64,000 bases of DNA from Neobacillus cucumis (GTDB lineage Bacteria > Bacillota > Bacilli > Bacillales > Cytobacillaceae), in assembly GCF_016908975.1 (NCBI RefSeq), contig NZ_JAFBEX010000020.1, positions 45,925 to 109,924 on the forward strand, written 5' to 3'. A program made the position numbers and the translations under genes. The notes under the pieces were generated by a model. That model was not told the origin of the DNA. It did not search any database and saw nothing but the letters and a program-made list of their open reading frames with translations. Shown piece by piece: positions 9,483 through 18,022 of this stretch. Each line of letters opens with the position of its first letter. Within the stretch, counting starts at the first letter, position 1.

Positions 9483-10385
9483 TTGACGGAATTAGGGAAT
9501 CGATTAAAGGAAACCCGATTAGCTAAAAACTTAAGCTTAGATGATCTTCAAACCATTACCAAAATTCAAAAACGATATTTAGTTGGTATTGAAGAAGGTA
9601 ATTATGAAAGCATGCCCGGAAATTTCTACGTAAGGGCCTTTATTAAGCAATATGCAGAAGCACTTAATTTAAATCCTGATGAAATCTTTGAAACCTATCA
9701 GAATGAAATTCCTGCCTCCCATAATGATGAGATTCATCATTTATCTAGGGTGAAAACGCACAAAGCAATTTCAGAGCGGAGCTCAAAAGTATTTGATCTA
9801 CTGCCAAAGGTTTTAATTGGTGTGTTTGTCATTGGTATTGCGAGTCTTTTATATTATTTTATTTCCAATAATGTTGGAGATAATAAAAATCAAACACTTA
9901 GCAATGACACACAGAAAGTTAAAATTGAAAAATCTACCGAGCTTGAAAAGTTAAACTCTGATCAGACGGCAAAAACAGACACTAATGATAGTGTTACGAA
10001 TAAAGAAACAACCACGACTAAAAAAGAGGCAACACCTGCCCCAGTAACACCAAAGCAAGAATTAACGGCTGTTCAAAAACAAGGTACTACGACAACATAT
10101 GACTTGAAAAATGCAGATAAATTTGTCATTAAGCTAGTTTCTAAAGGACAAACCTGGGTAAGCATTAAAAACGGAAAACAGAAAACCTTTTTCCATGGAA
10201 TGCTTATAAAAGGTAAAACCGAGAGTCAAACACAAGATTTGTCGACAGAAACGATGGCTATTATAAGAGTCGGAAACGCTGCAAATACAGACATTTACGT
10301 GAATGACCAAAAGCTTGAGTATGCGATTCCAGCAACAGCCAATGTTCAGAACATCAAGATTCAATATGTTCTGAAGAATGAATAG
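9483..10385 (+). CDS. rodZ: Cell-shape protein RodZ (YmfM)
   Basis: A 300-residue bitopic membrane protein with an N-terminal cytoplasmic helix-turn-helix of the HTH_25 type (TELGNRLKETRLAKNLSLDD...), a basic linker, one membrane span near residues 102-126, a Thr/Lys-rich extracellular linker and a C-terminal DUF4115 domain. RodZ links MreB filaments to the elongation machinery. TTG 9483 is the start because GGAAGGTG at 9469-9476 lies six bases upstream and the product then begins MTELGNRLKE as in orthologues. It sits just before pgsA as in B. subtilis. Confidence 0.88.
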   Translation: MTELGNRLKETRLAKNLSLDDLQTITKIQKRYLVGIEEGNYESMPGNFYVRAFIKQYAEALNLNPDEIFETYQNEIPASHNDEIHHLSRVKTHKAISERSSKVFDLLPKVLIGVFVIGIASLLYYFISNNVGDNKNQTLSNDTQKVKIEKSTELEKLNSDQTAKTDTNDSVTNKETTTTKKEATPAPVTPKQELTAVQKQGTTTTYDLKNADKFVIKLVSKGQTWVSIKNGKQKTFFHGMLIKGKTESQTQDLSTETMAIIRVGNAANTDIYVNDQKLEYAIPATANVQNIKIQYVLKNE

Positions 10386-10408
10386 TCATCTGCTGATGAC
10401 TATTTTTC
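10384..10408 (+). terminator. Terminator after rodZ
   Basis: AGTCATC, loop TGCT, GATGACT, then ATTTTTC; the stem begins inside the rodZ stop codon. Confidence 0.65.
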
Positions 10409-10436
10409 ACTTTTTTCAAAGATAAGGAGAAGAATT

Positions 10437-11021
10437 ATGAATATTCCTAATAGAATAACGGTATCAAGGATCCTACTAATCCCATTATTCTTAATCATTA
10501 TGCTCGTACCTTTTGATTGGGGCGATATGCATCTTCTCGGCGCAGATTTACCTGTCACTCATTTTGTTGGAGCACTCATTTTTATATTCGCTTCAACTAC
10601 AGACTGGGTTGACGGTTATTACGCCCGAAAATTTAATCTGGTGACAAATATGGGCAAATTCCTTGATCCATTAGCTGATAAATTACTAGTGTCAGCCGCC
10701 TTAATCGTTCTTGTTGAACTTAACGATGTTTATGCCCCTTCATGGATTGTGATTATTATCATCAGCAGAGAATTTGCTGTTACCGGACTTCGCTTGTTAT
10801 TGGCGGGTGAGGGTGAGGTAGTGGCAGCAAATATGCTTGGTAAAATTAAGACCTGGACACAAATTATCGCCATTTCGTCGTTATTATTACATAATTTTAT
10901 TTTTGCAATGATTCCTTTCCGCTTTGATATTTTGTCATTATGGGTTGCGATGTTTTTTACCATTTGGTCTGGCTGGGATTATTTCGCCAAGAACAGTCAT
11001 GTGTTAAAAAACTCAAAATAG
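10437..11021 (+). CDS. pgsA: CDP-diacylglycerol-glycerol-3-phosphate 3-phosphatidyltransferase
   Basis: A 194-residue membrane enzyme making phosphatidylglycerophosphate, the first committed step to phosphatidylglycerol. It shows the CDP-alcohol phosphatidyltransferase signature DG-x2-AR-x8-G-x3-D-x3-D: D59, G60, A63, R64, G73, D77 and D81. Several hydrophobic segments follow. ATG 10437 is preceded by AAGGAGA. Length and position (rodZ-pgsA-cinA) match Bacillus orthologues. No oddity seen. Confidence 0.95.
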   Translation: MNIPNRITVSRILLIPLFLIIMLVPFDWGDMHLLGADLPVTHFVGALIFIFASTTDWVDGYYARKFNLVTNMGKFLDPLADKLLVSAALIVLVELNDVYAPSWIVIIIISREFAVTGLRLLLAGEGEVVAANMLGKIKTWTQIIAISSLLLHNFIFAMIPFRFDILSLWVAMFFTIWSGWDYFAKNSHVLKNSK

Positions 11022-11057
11022 GTCTGAAAATGGTTTGTTTTTAAGGGGGAGAAGGGC

Positions 11058-12311
11058 TTGAAAAATGCTGAAATTATTGCGGTTGGTTCAGAGTTATTGC
11101 TTGGACAAATTGTTAACACTAATGCCCGATTTATTTCACAGCAGTTAGCGGATCTTGGAATTAACGTATTTTTTCATACGGTTGTCGGCGATAATCCTGA
11201 CAGACTTCTATCTGCGATCAAAACGGCAGAAAAACGGGCTAATGTCATTATTTTTACTGGCGGTTTAGGGCCAACAAAAGATGATTTAACGAAGGAAACA
11301 ATTGCCCATCATCTAGGAAAGAATCTTGTAATGGATCAAAATGCACTAGAGTCCATTGAGTTGTACTTCTCTCGGACAAACCGGGTGATGACGGAAAATA
11401 ATCGAAAGCAAGCATTGGTGTTAGAAGGGTCTCATATCCTTCCAAATGACCACGGTATGGCTCCTGGAATGGTGCTTGAAACAAATGGGAACACCTATAT
11501 GCTACTTCCGGGTCCTCCAAAGGAAATGGAGCCTATGTTCCGTTATTATGGCTGTCCAGCACTTTCTCCTAAAGATGCGGTCAATGAAAAAATTGTTTCA
11601 AGGGTTCTGCGTTTCTTTGGAATTGGTGAAGCGGCACTAGAAACAGAAATTATCGACCTAATTGATGCCCAAAGTAATCCAACGATCGCACCGCTTGCCG
11701 GAGATGGAGAAGTCACACTTCGTTTGACGGCAAAACATGTGGATGAGGCTGTTGCACAGTCTATGCTGGATGAAGTGGAAAAAGCCATTAGAGTCCGAGT
11801 AGGACAGTTTATTTATGGTTATGATGATACTTCATTATTAGCAGAGCTGACGAATGTGTTAAAGGAAAAAAAGCTTGCTATTACTGCTGCAGAGAGTTTG
11901 ACAGGGGGCTTGTTTCAGAAGGAACTAACTTCGATTTCGGGCGCAAGTGCTGTGTTTAAAGGCGGCGTGGTTTGTTATTCGAATGAAGTGAAGAATAAAG
12001 TGCTGCGCGTGAAGCAAGAAACGCTTGAAAAGGATGGTGCTGTGAGTGAGCAGTGTGCCTTAGAGCTTGCAGAAAATGCAGCAGATCTAATTGGTGCTGA
12101 CATTGGTATTAGTTTCACTGGTGTAGCAGGTCCCAATGAGTTAGAAGGTAAACCAGTTGGCACGGTCTATATTGGGGTTGCGATTAAGGGGAGACCTACA
12201 GTAGTGGAAAAGCTAACACTTAGCGGTACGAGGGAAGCAATTCGTAATCGTGCGGTGAAATATGGCTGCTATTTTATTTTGCAGAATTTAAAAGTATCAC
12301 AGAATGCGTAA
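11058..12311 (+). CDS. cinA: CinA: competence/damage-inducible protein, NMN deamidase family
   Basis: A 417-residue two-domain protein. The N-terminal MoaB/MogA-like domain begins NAEIIAVGSELLLGQIVNTN and includes GGLGPTKDD. The C-terminal CinA domain, with AAESLTGGLF and SFTGVAGP, is the nicotinamide-nucleotide amidohydrolase domain that recycles pyridine nucleotides. TTG 11058 follows a GGGGGAGAAGG ribosome site. As in B. subtilis it lies upstream of recA, but here a terminator and a repeat array separate them, so recA is unlikely to depend on cinA transcription. Confidence 0.92.
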   Translation: MKNAEIIAVGSELLLGQIVNTNARFISQQLADLGINVFFHTVVGDNPDRLLSAIKTAEKRANVIIFTGGLGPTKDDLTKETIAHHLGKNLVMDQNALESIELYFSRTNRVMTENNRKQALVLEGSHILPNDHGMAPGMVLETNGNTYMLLPGPPKEMEPMFRYYGCPALSPKDAVNEKIVSRVLRFFGIGEAALETEIIDLIDAQSNPTIAPLAGDGEVTLRLTAKHVDEAVAQSMLDEVEKAIRVRVGQFIYGYDDTSLLAELTNVLKEKKLAITAAESLTGGLFQKELTSISGASAVFKGGVVCYSNEVKNKVLRVKQETLEKDGAVSEQCALELAENAADLIGADIGISFTGVAGPNELEGKPVGTVYIGVAIKGRPTVVEKLTLSGTREAIRNRAVKYGCYFILQNLKVSQNA

Positions 12312-12335
12312 TAGCGTTCTGTGATTTTTTATTTT
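12296..12335 (+). terminator. Rho-independent terminator of cinA
   Basis: ATCACAGAATGC and GCGTTCTGTGAT form a 12-bp stem (one G-U) overlapping the stop codon, followed by a T run. Confidence 0.85.
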
Positions 12336-12396
12336 TTGGGGGATGTGTGGTTGCGGCGAGGGTAATTTTCAGTGTGTTCTGTCGGAGTGGGGTGTG

Positions 12397-12854
12397 ATTC
12401 GGACAGTCGGGAGCCAAAATCAGATTACACTGTCCGAATGAGAGTGTGATTCGGACAGCCCGGAGCCAAAATCAGAAAGCACTGTCTGAATAAGGGGGCG
12501 ATTCGGACAGCCCGGAGCAAAATATAGCTTGCGCTGTCCGAATGAGGGGAGGATTCGGACAGCCCGGAGCCAAAATGAGAATGCCCTGTCCGAATGAGGG
12601 TGTGATTCGGACAGCACAGAGCACAATGAGAATGCCCTGTCCGAATAAGGTTGAGATTCGGACAGTCCGGAGCAAAATACAGAATGCCCTGTCCGAATAA
12701 GGATGTGATTCGGACAGCCCGGAGCCAAAATCAGAATGCCCTGTCCGAATAAGGGTGTGATTCGGACAGTCCGGAGCAAAAAAAAGCTTGCGCTGTCCGA
12801 ATGAGAGTAGGATTCGGACAGCCTGGAGCCAAAATCAGATCGCCCTGTCCGAAT
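12397..12854. repeat. Family A: nine tandem 52-bp hairpin units
   Basis: Nine near-identical units start at 12397, 12449, 12501, 12553, 12605, 12656, 12708, 12760 and 12812, so the period is 52 bp with a single 51-bp step. Each unit opens with ATTCGGACAG and carries the inverted arm CTGTCCGAAT 33 bases later, giving a 43-bp hairpin and a ~9-bp linker that varies around GAGGGTGTG. The loop, with a conserved GGAGC-AAAAT core, is also similar between copies. It lies between the cinA terminator and the recA promoter. It is not coding: 52 is not a multiple of three. It is not CRISPR: no separate variable spacers and no cas genes. Its function is unknown. Confidence 0.92.
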
Positions 12855-13142
12855 GAGAATCGTATCCGGTTACCCTTAGCTGTTTCCTGCCGATATTGTT
12901 CAACTCAGCGCACCTATTCAGATTGGAGGATTATATTAAGTCAGTATGGATTTTTAATTGAAATGATCTCCACAATTATAGGAATATTAAGCGATTAATA
13001 AACTACTACTCTTAAAACCCTCAAAAATTTGATTTTTCAGATAAGAAGGAGAAATACGCTTATCAGCAGGTAATGGATAATAGAAAGACAAAAAAAGGGG
13101 TTATATACCTGTTTTCCCAGTATAAATTGTTTATAAAAGGGT
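12855..13142. other. Intergenic stretch between the repeat array and recA control region
   Basis: AT-rich DNA without a convincing gene. One small inverted repeat is visible: GATAAG at 13040-13045 and CTTATC at 13059-13064. Nothing else stands out. Confidence 0.5.
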
Positions 13143-13194
13143 CGAATAAATGTTCGCTTTTTTACTCGACAAATAAATGAAAAAAAGGTATAGT
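13143..13194 (+). promoter_or_regulatory. LexA (SOS) box and sigma-A promoter of recA
   Basis: CGAATAAATGTTCG at 13143-13156 matches the Gram-positive LexA/DinR site CGAAC-N4-GTTCG with one mismatch. Ten bases downstream lie TCGACA (13166-13171) and TATAGT (13189-13194) with exact 17-bp spacing, a good sigma-A promoter. The operator sits just upstream of the -35 box, so LexA repression of recA and induction by DNA damage is inferred. Confidence 0.8.
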
Positions 13195-13266
13195 AGTTAT
13201 AGGATTTATATTCATAGACTTAAACGAAATAATTCAATTCTTTATATAAAAAAGGAGGAACTATTT

Positions 13267-14310
13267 GTGAGTGACCGCAAGGCCGCCTTAGAGATGGCGT
13301 TAAAGCAAATAGAAAAACAATTTGGTAAAGGCTCAATTATGAAAATGGGTGAGCAAACGGAAACAAGGATATCAACTGTTCCTAGTGGTTCTTTAGCACT
13401 TGATGCGGCACTTGGTGTAGGTGGATACCCTAGAGGCCGTATTATCGAAATATATGGACCAGAAAGCTCTGGTAAAACAACCGTAGCCCTTCATGCAATC
13501 GCAGAAGTTCAAGCTAAAGGCGGACAAGCAGCGTTTATTGATGCTGAGCATGCGCTGGATCCGACTTATGCACATAAACTTGGTGTAAATATTGATGAAT
13601 TACTTTTATCCCAGCCTGACACAGGTGAACAAGCACTTGAAATCGCTGAAGCCTTAGTACGAAGCGGTGCTGTCGATATTATCGTTATCGATTCAGTTGC
13701 AGCATTAGTACCTAAAGCAGAAATCGAAGGAGAAATGGGTGACGCTCACGTAGGTTTACAAGCCCGTTTAATGTCACAAGCCCTTCGTAAACTATCAGGT
13801 GCAATCAACAAATCAAAAACAATCGCCATCTTCATTAACCAGATTCGTGAGAAGGTAGGGGTCATGTTCGGGAACCCCGAGACGACACCTGGTGGTCGTG
13901 CACTTAAATTCTATTCAACCGTCCGTCTTGAAGTGCGCCGTGCTGAAACATTAAAGCAAGGCAACGACATGGTTGGTAACAAGACAAAAATTAAAGTCGT
14001 AAAGAACAAAGTAGCGCCGCCATTCCGTGTAGCAGAAGTCGATATTATGTATGGAGAAGGGATCTCTAAAGAAGGCGAGATCATCGATCTAGGCTCTGAA
14101 CTAGATATCGTCCAAAAAAGCGGTTCATGGTACTCCTATAACGATGAAAGACTTGGCCAAGGCCGTGAAAATGCGAAATTATTCTTAAAAGAAAATCCTG
14201 ATACCCGTCAGGAAATCATGCTGAAAATCCGTGAACACTACGGTTTAGATGGTGATAAAATGGTGACGGAAACTGAGGAAGACGAACAGTTTAATTTATT
14301 AGATAATTAG
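13267..14310 (+). CDS. recA: Recombinase RecA
   Basis: A 347-residue DNA strand-exchange ATPase and LexA co-protease. Walker A GPESSGKTT is at residues 64-72, Walker B is in DIIVIDSVAALVP, and the L2 region is in NQIREKVGVMFGNPETTPGG. GTG 13267 is the start: AGGAGG at 13253-13258 lies eight bases upstream and the product begins MSDRKAALEMALKQIEKQFG, as in other bacilli. An open frame extending upstream to 13177 is not translated, since it would cover the promoter. The C-terminus is acidic. Controlled by the LexA box described above. Confidence 0.97.
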   Translation: MSDRKAALEMALKQIEKQFGKGSIMKMGEQTETRISTVPSGSLALDAALGVGGYPRGRIIEIYGPESSGKTTVALHAIAEVQAKGGQAAFIDAEHALDPTYAHKLGVNIDELLLSQPDTGEQALEIAEALVRSGAVDIIVIDSVAALVPKAEIEGEMGDAHVGLQARLMSQALRKLSGAINKSKTIAIFINQIREKVGVMFGNPETTPGGRALKFYSTVRLEVRRAETLKQGNDMVGNKTKIKVVKNKVAPPFRVAEVDIMYGEGISKEGEIIDLGSELDIVQKSGSWYSYNDERLGQGRENAKLFLKENPDTRQEIMLKIREHYGLDGDKMVTETEEDEQFNLLDN

Positions 14311-14320
14311 AATTTTGTGA

Positions 14321-14349
14321 GCAAAGCCTGACATAGGTTTTGCTTTTTT
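14321..14349 (+). terminator. Terminator of recA
   Basis: GCAAAGCCT pairs with GGTTTTGC (with G-U pairs) and is followed by TTTTTT, ten bases after the stop. Confidence 0.7.
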
Positions 14350-14466
14350 AATAAGAAAATGAATAAAAATACAAAATAATAAATAAATATTCATATATAA
14401 AAAGCAAACTTACAGCCCATCAATTGTGAAATTCTAAATATTTCAAAATGCTGTTTGGACAAAGCC

Positions 14467-14495
14467 TTGACAATAAATATTCACAGCCTTACAAT
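14467..14495 (+). promoter_or_regulatory. Sigma-A promoter of rny
   Basis: A perfect -35 TTGACA and a -10 TACAAT, exactly 17 bp apart, lie about 140 bp before the rny start, in the otherwise AT-rich 320-bp recA-rny gap. The long leader that follows may matter for RNase Y control. Confidence 0.75.
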
Positions 14496-14632
14496 TAACA
14501 TGTATATTTTACATTTTTGGAAATATTACATTGTGAAAAGCCTTGGTGCTTGGTGTATATTGAGTCTAAACAATGTACATGCCGACACTTAAAAAAAGAA
14601 CAAAAAGTTAATAGCAAGAGGGGGTGTAACGA

Positions 14633-16192
14633 TTGGATATAATTACGATCATCTCCATTTTGCTTGGCCTTATCGTCGGTGCCGTTGTTGGCTATTTTGT
14701 TCATAAATCCATTGCTGATGCAAAAGTAGCAGGTGCAAAGAATGCTGCAGAGCAGATTCTTGAAGATGCGAAACGTGATGCTGATTCATTGAAAAAAGAA
14801 GCTTTGCTTGAAGCAAAGGATGAAATTCACAAGCTTCGAACTGAAGCTGAACGTGAGGTTCGTGAACGAAGAAATGAAATGCAAAAACAAGAAAACCGTT
14901 TACTGCAAAGAGAAGAGAATTTAGATCGAAAAGAGGATACGTTGAATAAGCGTGAAAATCTTTTAGAAAAGAAGGATGATTCTCTAAACCAAAGACAACA
15001 GCATATTGAAGAGATGGAAAGCAAAGTGGACGAGTTGGTACGTAAACAACAAACAGAACTCGAACGAATTTCGAGCTTAACTCGCGAGGAAGCAAAAACA
15101 ATCATTATCGATAAAATGGAGCAAGAGCTTACTCATGACACAGCTATAATGATTAAAGAAAGTGAAAACCGAGCAAAAGAGGAAGCCGACAAGAAAGCAA
15201 AGGAAATCCTTTCCCTAGCTATCCAGCGTTGCGCTGCTGACCATGTTGCGGAAACGACTGTCTCTGTCGTCAACCTTCCGAATGATGAAATGAAAGGCCG
15301 GATTATTGGTCGTGAAGGAAGAAACATTCGTACACTTGAAACGTTAACGGGAATTGACTTGATTATTGATGATACTCCTGAAGCTGTCATTTTATCAGGC
15401 TTTGATCCGATTCGGAGAGAAACGGCTCGTTTAGCTTTAGAGAAGTTAGTCCAAGACGGACGAATCCATCCAGCCCGAATTGAAGAAATGGTTGAAAAAT
15501 CTCGTCGTGAAGTGGATGAATACATCCGTGAAGTCGGAGAGCAAACAACCTTTGAAGTGGGTGTTCATGGACTCCATCCGGATCTTATTAAAATCCTTGG
15601 TCGCTTAAAATTCCGTACCAGCTACGGGCAAAATGTCCTTAAGCACTCCATGGAAGTGGCTCAGCTTTCAGGCTTGTTAGCTGCGGAACTTGGACAGGAT
15701 GAAACACTGGCTCGTCGTGCTGGTTTGCTGCATGACATTGGTAAGGCAATTGACCACGAGGTTGAAGGCAGCCATGTGGAAATTGGGGTAGAACTTGCAA
15801 CCAAATACAAAGAACACCCTGTAGTAATCAATAGTATTGCATCCCACCATGGTGATACAGCACCAACATCTATCATTGCCGTTCTTGTAGCAGCAGCAGA
15901 TGCCTTGTCTGCGGCTAGACCAGGAGCTCGTAGTGAAACATTGGAGAATTATATTCGCCGCCTTGAAAAGCTTGAGGAGATTTCAGAGTCATATGAAGGT
16001 GTTGAAAAGTCTTTTGCGATTCAAGCAGGTAGAGAAGTACGTATTATTGTAAGACCAGACGCAATTGATGATCTTGCCGCCCATCGATTGGCACGCGATA
16101 TTCGAAAGCGAATCGAAGAGGAACTTGATTATCCAGGACATATTAAAGTGACCGTTATCCGTGAGACACGGGCGGTTGAATATGCAAAATAA
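14633..16192 (+). CDS. rny: Ribonuclease Y
   Basis: A 519-residue membrane-anchored endoribonuclease that initiates mRNA decay. Domains: one N-terminal membrane span (residues ~2-24), a long charged coiled coil (~30-200), a KH RNA-binding domain (GRIIGREGRNIRTLE from residue 222) and an HD phosphohydrolase domain with the metal-binding HD pair at H367-D368. TTG 14633 is supported by GGGGGTG about seven bases upstream. Length matches B. subtilis Rny (520). It has its own promoter and a strong terminator. Confidence 0.96.
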   Translation: MDIITIISILLGLIVGAVVGYFVHKSIADAKVAGAKNAAEQILEDAKRDADSLKKEALLEAKDEIHKLRTEAEREVRERRNEMQKQENRLLQREENLDRKEDTLNKRENLLEKKDDSLNQRQQHIEEMESKVDELVRKQQTELERISSLTREEAKTIIIDKMEQELTHDTAIMIKESENRAKEEADKKAKEILSLAIQRCAADHVAETTVSVVNLPNDEMKGRIIGREGRNIRTLETLTGIDLIIDDTPEAVILSGFDPIRRETARLALEKLVQDGRIHPARIEEMVEKSRREVDEYIREVGEQTTFEVGVHGLHPDLIKILGRLKFRTSYGQNVLKHSMEVAQLSGLLAAELGQDETLARRAGLLHDIGKAIDHEVEGSHVEIGVELATKYKEHPVVINSIASHHGDTAPTSIIAVLVAAADALSAARPGARSETLENYIRRLEKLEEISESYEGVEKSFAIQAGREVRIIVRPDAIDDLAAHRLARDIRKRIEEELDYPGHIKVTVIRETRAVEYAK

Positions 16193-16223
16193 AGCGGTGC
16201 AAATTGCACTGCTTTATTTTTTT
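16191..16223 (+). terminator. Terminator of rny
   Basis: AAAGCGGTGCAA and TTGCACTGCTTT form a 12-bp stem followed by ATTTTTTT; the stem begins in the stop codon. Confidence 0.85.
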
Positions 16224-16306
16224 GAGTACAGTAAATGGCGATTAAAGAGAAATCATATGTGAGACAATTTAAACAATACTAATTTTGTTAGACGAAAGGA
16301 AATACA

Positions 16307-17104
16307 ATGAATTTACTTTTTATTGGAGATGTAGTCGGCTCTCCAGGCCGTGATATGGTGAAGGAATTTTTGCCAAAATTAAAGGAAAAATACCGCCCCA
16401 ATTTTACGATTATAAATGGTGAGAATGCGGCAGGGGGCAAGGGAATTACCGAAAAAATCTATCGGGAGTTTTTAAGTCAAGGTGCACAAGCTGTTACACT
16501 TGGCAACCATGCTTGGGATAACCGAGAGATATTTGAGTTTATTGATTCAGCCAAAAACATGATAAGACCTGCTAATTTTCCTGAAGGGACACCGGGAAAG
16601 GGGTTGGCTTTTTTCAAAGTGAATGAATTTGAAATCGCGGTTATGAATCTTCAGGGTCGAACCTTTATGTCACCTTTAGATTGTCCTTTTCGAAAAGCAG
16701 ATGAACTAGTCCAAATCGCCAGGGAACGGACTCCATTTATCTTTGTGGATTTTCATGCGGAGGTCACAAGTGAGAAACAAGCAATGGGCTGGTATTTAGA
16801 TGGAAGAGTATCGGCAGTAATTGGTACCCACACACATGTTCAAACTGCTGACAACCGAATTTTACCTGGAGGTACCGGCTATTTATCTGATGTTGGGATG
16901 ACAGGTCCGTACGATGGTATTCTAGGCGTAGATCGCGAGTTAGTACTAAAAAGGTTCTTAACGAGTCTGCCGGTTAGATTCGAAGTACCTAAGTCAGAAC
17001 GAAACCAGTTGAGCGCCGTTTACATAGAACTAGATCGGAAAACAGGTTTAGCTAAGAAAATAGAACCAATCCAAATCAATGACGATCATCCTTTTTACAG
17101 TTAA
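16307..17104 (+). CDS. ymdB: YmdB calcineurin-like metallophosphodiesterase
   Basis: A 265-residue cytoplasmic phosphodiesterase of the YmdB family. Metal-binding motifs are in order: GDVVG near the N-terminus, NGENAAGG, GNHAWDN, VDFHAE and GTHTHVQT. The B. subtilis orthologue hydrolyses cyclic mononucleotides and influences biofilm, motility and multicellular decisions, often studied with the neighbouring rny. The ATG follows GAAAGGAAATACA. The downstream spoVS order is conserved. Confidence 0.92.
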   Translation: MNLLFIGDVVGSPGRDMVKEFLPKLKEKYRPNFTIINGENAAGGKGITEKIYREFLSQGAQAVTLGNHAWDNREIFEFIDSAKNMIRPANFPEGTPGKGLAFFKVNEFEIAVMNLQGRTFMSPLDCPFRKADELVQIARERTPFIFVDFHAEVTSEKQAMGWYLDGRVSAVIGTHTHVQTADNRILPGGTGYLSDVGMTGPYDGILGVDRELVLKRFLTSLPVRFEVPKSERNQLSAVYIELDRKTGLAKKIEPIQINDDHPFYS

Positions 17105-17134
17105 AAAAGCTTCCCTGTCAGTGAAGCTTTTTTG
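17103..17134 (+). terminator. Terminator of ymdB
   Basis: AAAAAAGCTTC, loop CCTGTCAGT, GAAGCTTTTTT. Confidence 0.8.
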
Positions 17135-17193
17135 TTAATTCCCTTAGAAATAGGCAAATGGTTTTTGCGAAAATCTTGACTTTTTTCGTCCAA

Positions 17194-17223
17194 GCCGGAA
17201 TATGTCTTTTCACCACTGAATAT
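17194..17223 (+). promoter_or_regulatory. Sigma-H promoter of spoVS
   Basis: GCCGGAATA (consensus RnAGGAwWW, one mismatch), 12 bases, then ACTGAATAT (consensus RnnGAATww). The predicted start is ~70 bp before spoVS, in keeping with the known sigma-H control of B. subtilis spoVS early in sporulation. Confidence 0.65.
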
Positions 17224-17302
17224 AGTAGCAGTGGAATGTTATAACCTGATTTGTTCATGAACTGCTCATGCGGGATCGGGATTTTCTAAGGGGGAGCTAG
17301 GG

Positions 17303-17563
17303 ATGGAAATATTAAAAGTTTCAGCAAAATCTAATCCTAATTCTGTAGCTGGTGCACTTGCCGGAGTTCTGCGTGAAAGAGGTGCAGCAGAAATACAGGC
17401 AATTGGTGCGGGTGCATTAAATCAAGCCGTAAAGGCAGTAGCGATTGCAAGAGGATTTGTAGCACCTAGCGGAGTTGATTTAATTTGTATCCCTGCGTTT
17501 ACCGATATTTTGATTGACGGGGAAGAACGCACAGCAATTAAGCTTATTGTGGAGCCAAGGTAG
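17303..17563 (+). CDS. spoVS: Stage V sporulation protein S
   Basis: An 86-residue Alba-like small protein, the same length as the B. subtilis orthologue, required for proper septation and coat assembly during sporulation. The sequence MEILKVSAKSNPNSVAGALA and the GAGALNQAVKAVAIARGF core are near-invariant in this family. ATG 17303 follows a GGGGGAG ribosome site. It is monocistronic: sigma-H promoter upstream, strong terminator downstream. Confidence 0.96.
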   Translation: MEILKVSAKSNPNSVAGALAGVLRERGAAEIQAIGAGALNQAVKAVAIARGFVAPSGVDLICIPAFTDILIDGEERTAIKLIVEPR

Positions 17564-17609
17564 TAGAAAAAGCCATTATATGTAATCAACATAGAAATTC
17601 ACATACTTG

Positions 17610-17640
17610 CCTGCTTGGAATCATTCCAAGCAGGTTTTTG
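17610..17640 (+). terminator. Terminator of spoVS
   Basis: A perfect 11-bp stem CCTGCTTGGAA / TTCCAAGCAGG with a 3-nt loop, then TTTTT. Confidence 0.88.
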
Positions 17641-18022
17641 TGTTGTTCGATTTTAATACAATATTACATTTTTACTATTCTGCTATATAACAAAACAATA
17701 CAATAGAATAATAAATTCAAGTAAACAATCTAGCATTTTGCATAATAAATTGTATATTTTAACTAATTTTTCCTGATTTCATCATAACATTTATTTAATA
17801 ATAAAAAAATATTCATATTTTAGACATTATTTCGAGCCAAAGGGTTGCAATTTTAAGTACATAGGTCTAGAATTGTAAGCGTTTAGTACATATTCTTTAT
17901 TCTGACTATTTAGTCTATAATGCGATTTCACAGACTAATTTTTAGTTGATTACTTGGAATTGTGCTATAATTAACATGATTTAGACTACTTAATTTATAC
18001 ATATCCAAAGGGGTGTAAGGGA
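17641..18022. other. AT-rich leader region of korAB
   Basis: No gene is seen in these 380 bases. A TATAAT at 17966-17971 is a possible -10 for korA but its -35 is poor. TTGTAAGCGTTTAGT at 17873-17887 resembles a CcpA cre site with one mismatch, which could make korAB carbon-regulated. Both are weak calls. Confidence 0.35.

Noticed and set aside
12420..12779. Minus-strand 119-residue open frame through the repeat array
   Set aside because: The 52-bp period is not a multiple of three, so the frame cycles through the repeat; there is no ribosome site and the peptide is just a translated repeat.
12397..12854. Possible CRISPR array
   Set aside because: The whole 52-bp unit including loop and linker is similar between copies; there are no constant-repeat/variable-spacer boundaries and no cas genes nearby.
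12801..12998. Plus-strand 65-residue open frame at the array edge
   Set aside because: Starts inside the last repeat units, lacks a ribosome site and shows no protein-like features.
14670..15105. Long minus-strand frames opposite rny
   Set aside because: They lie over the coiled-coil coding part of RNase Y, whose biased codons commonly leave the antisense strand open.
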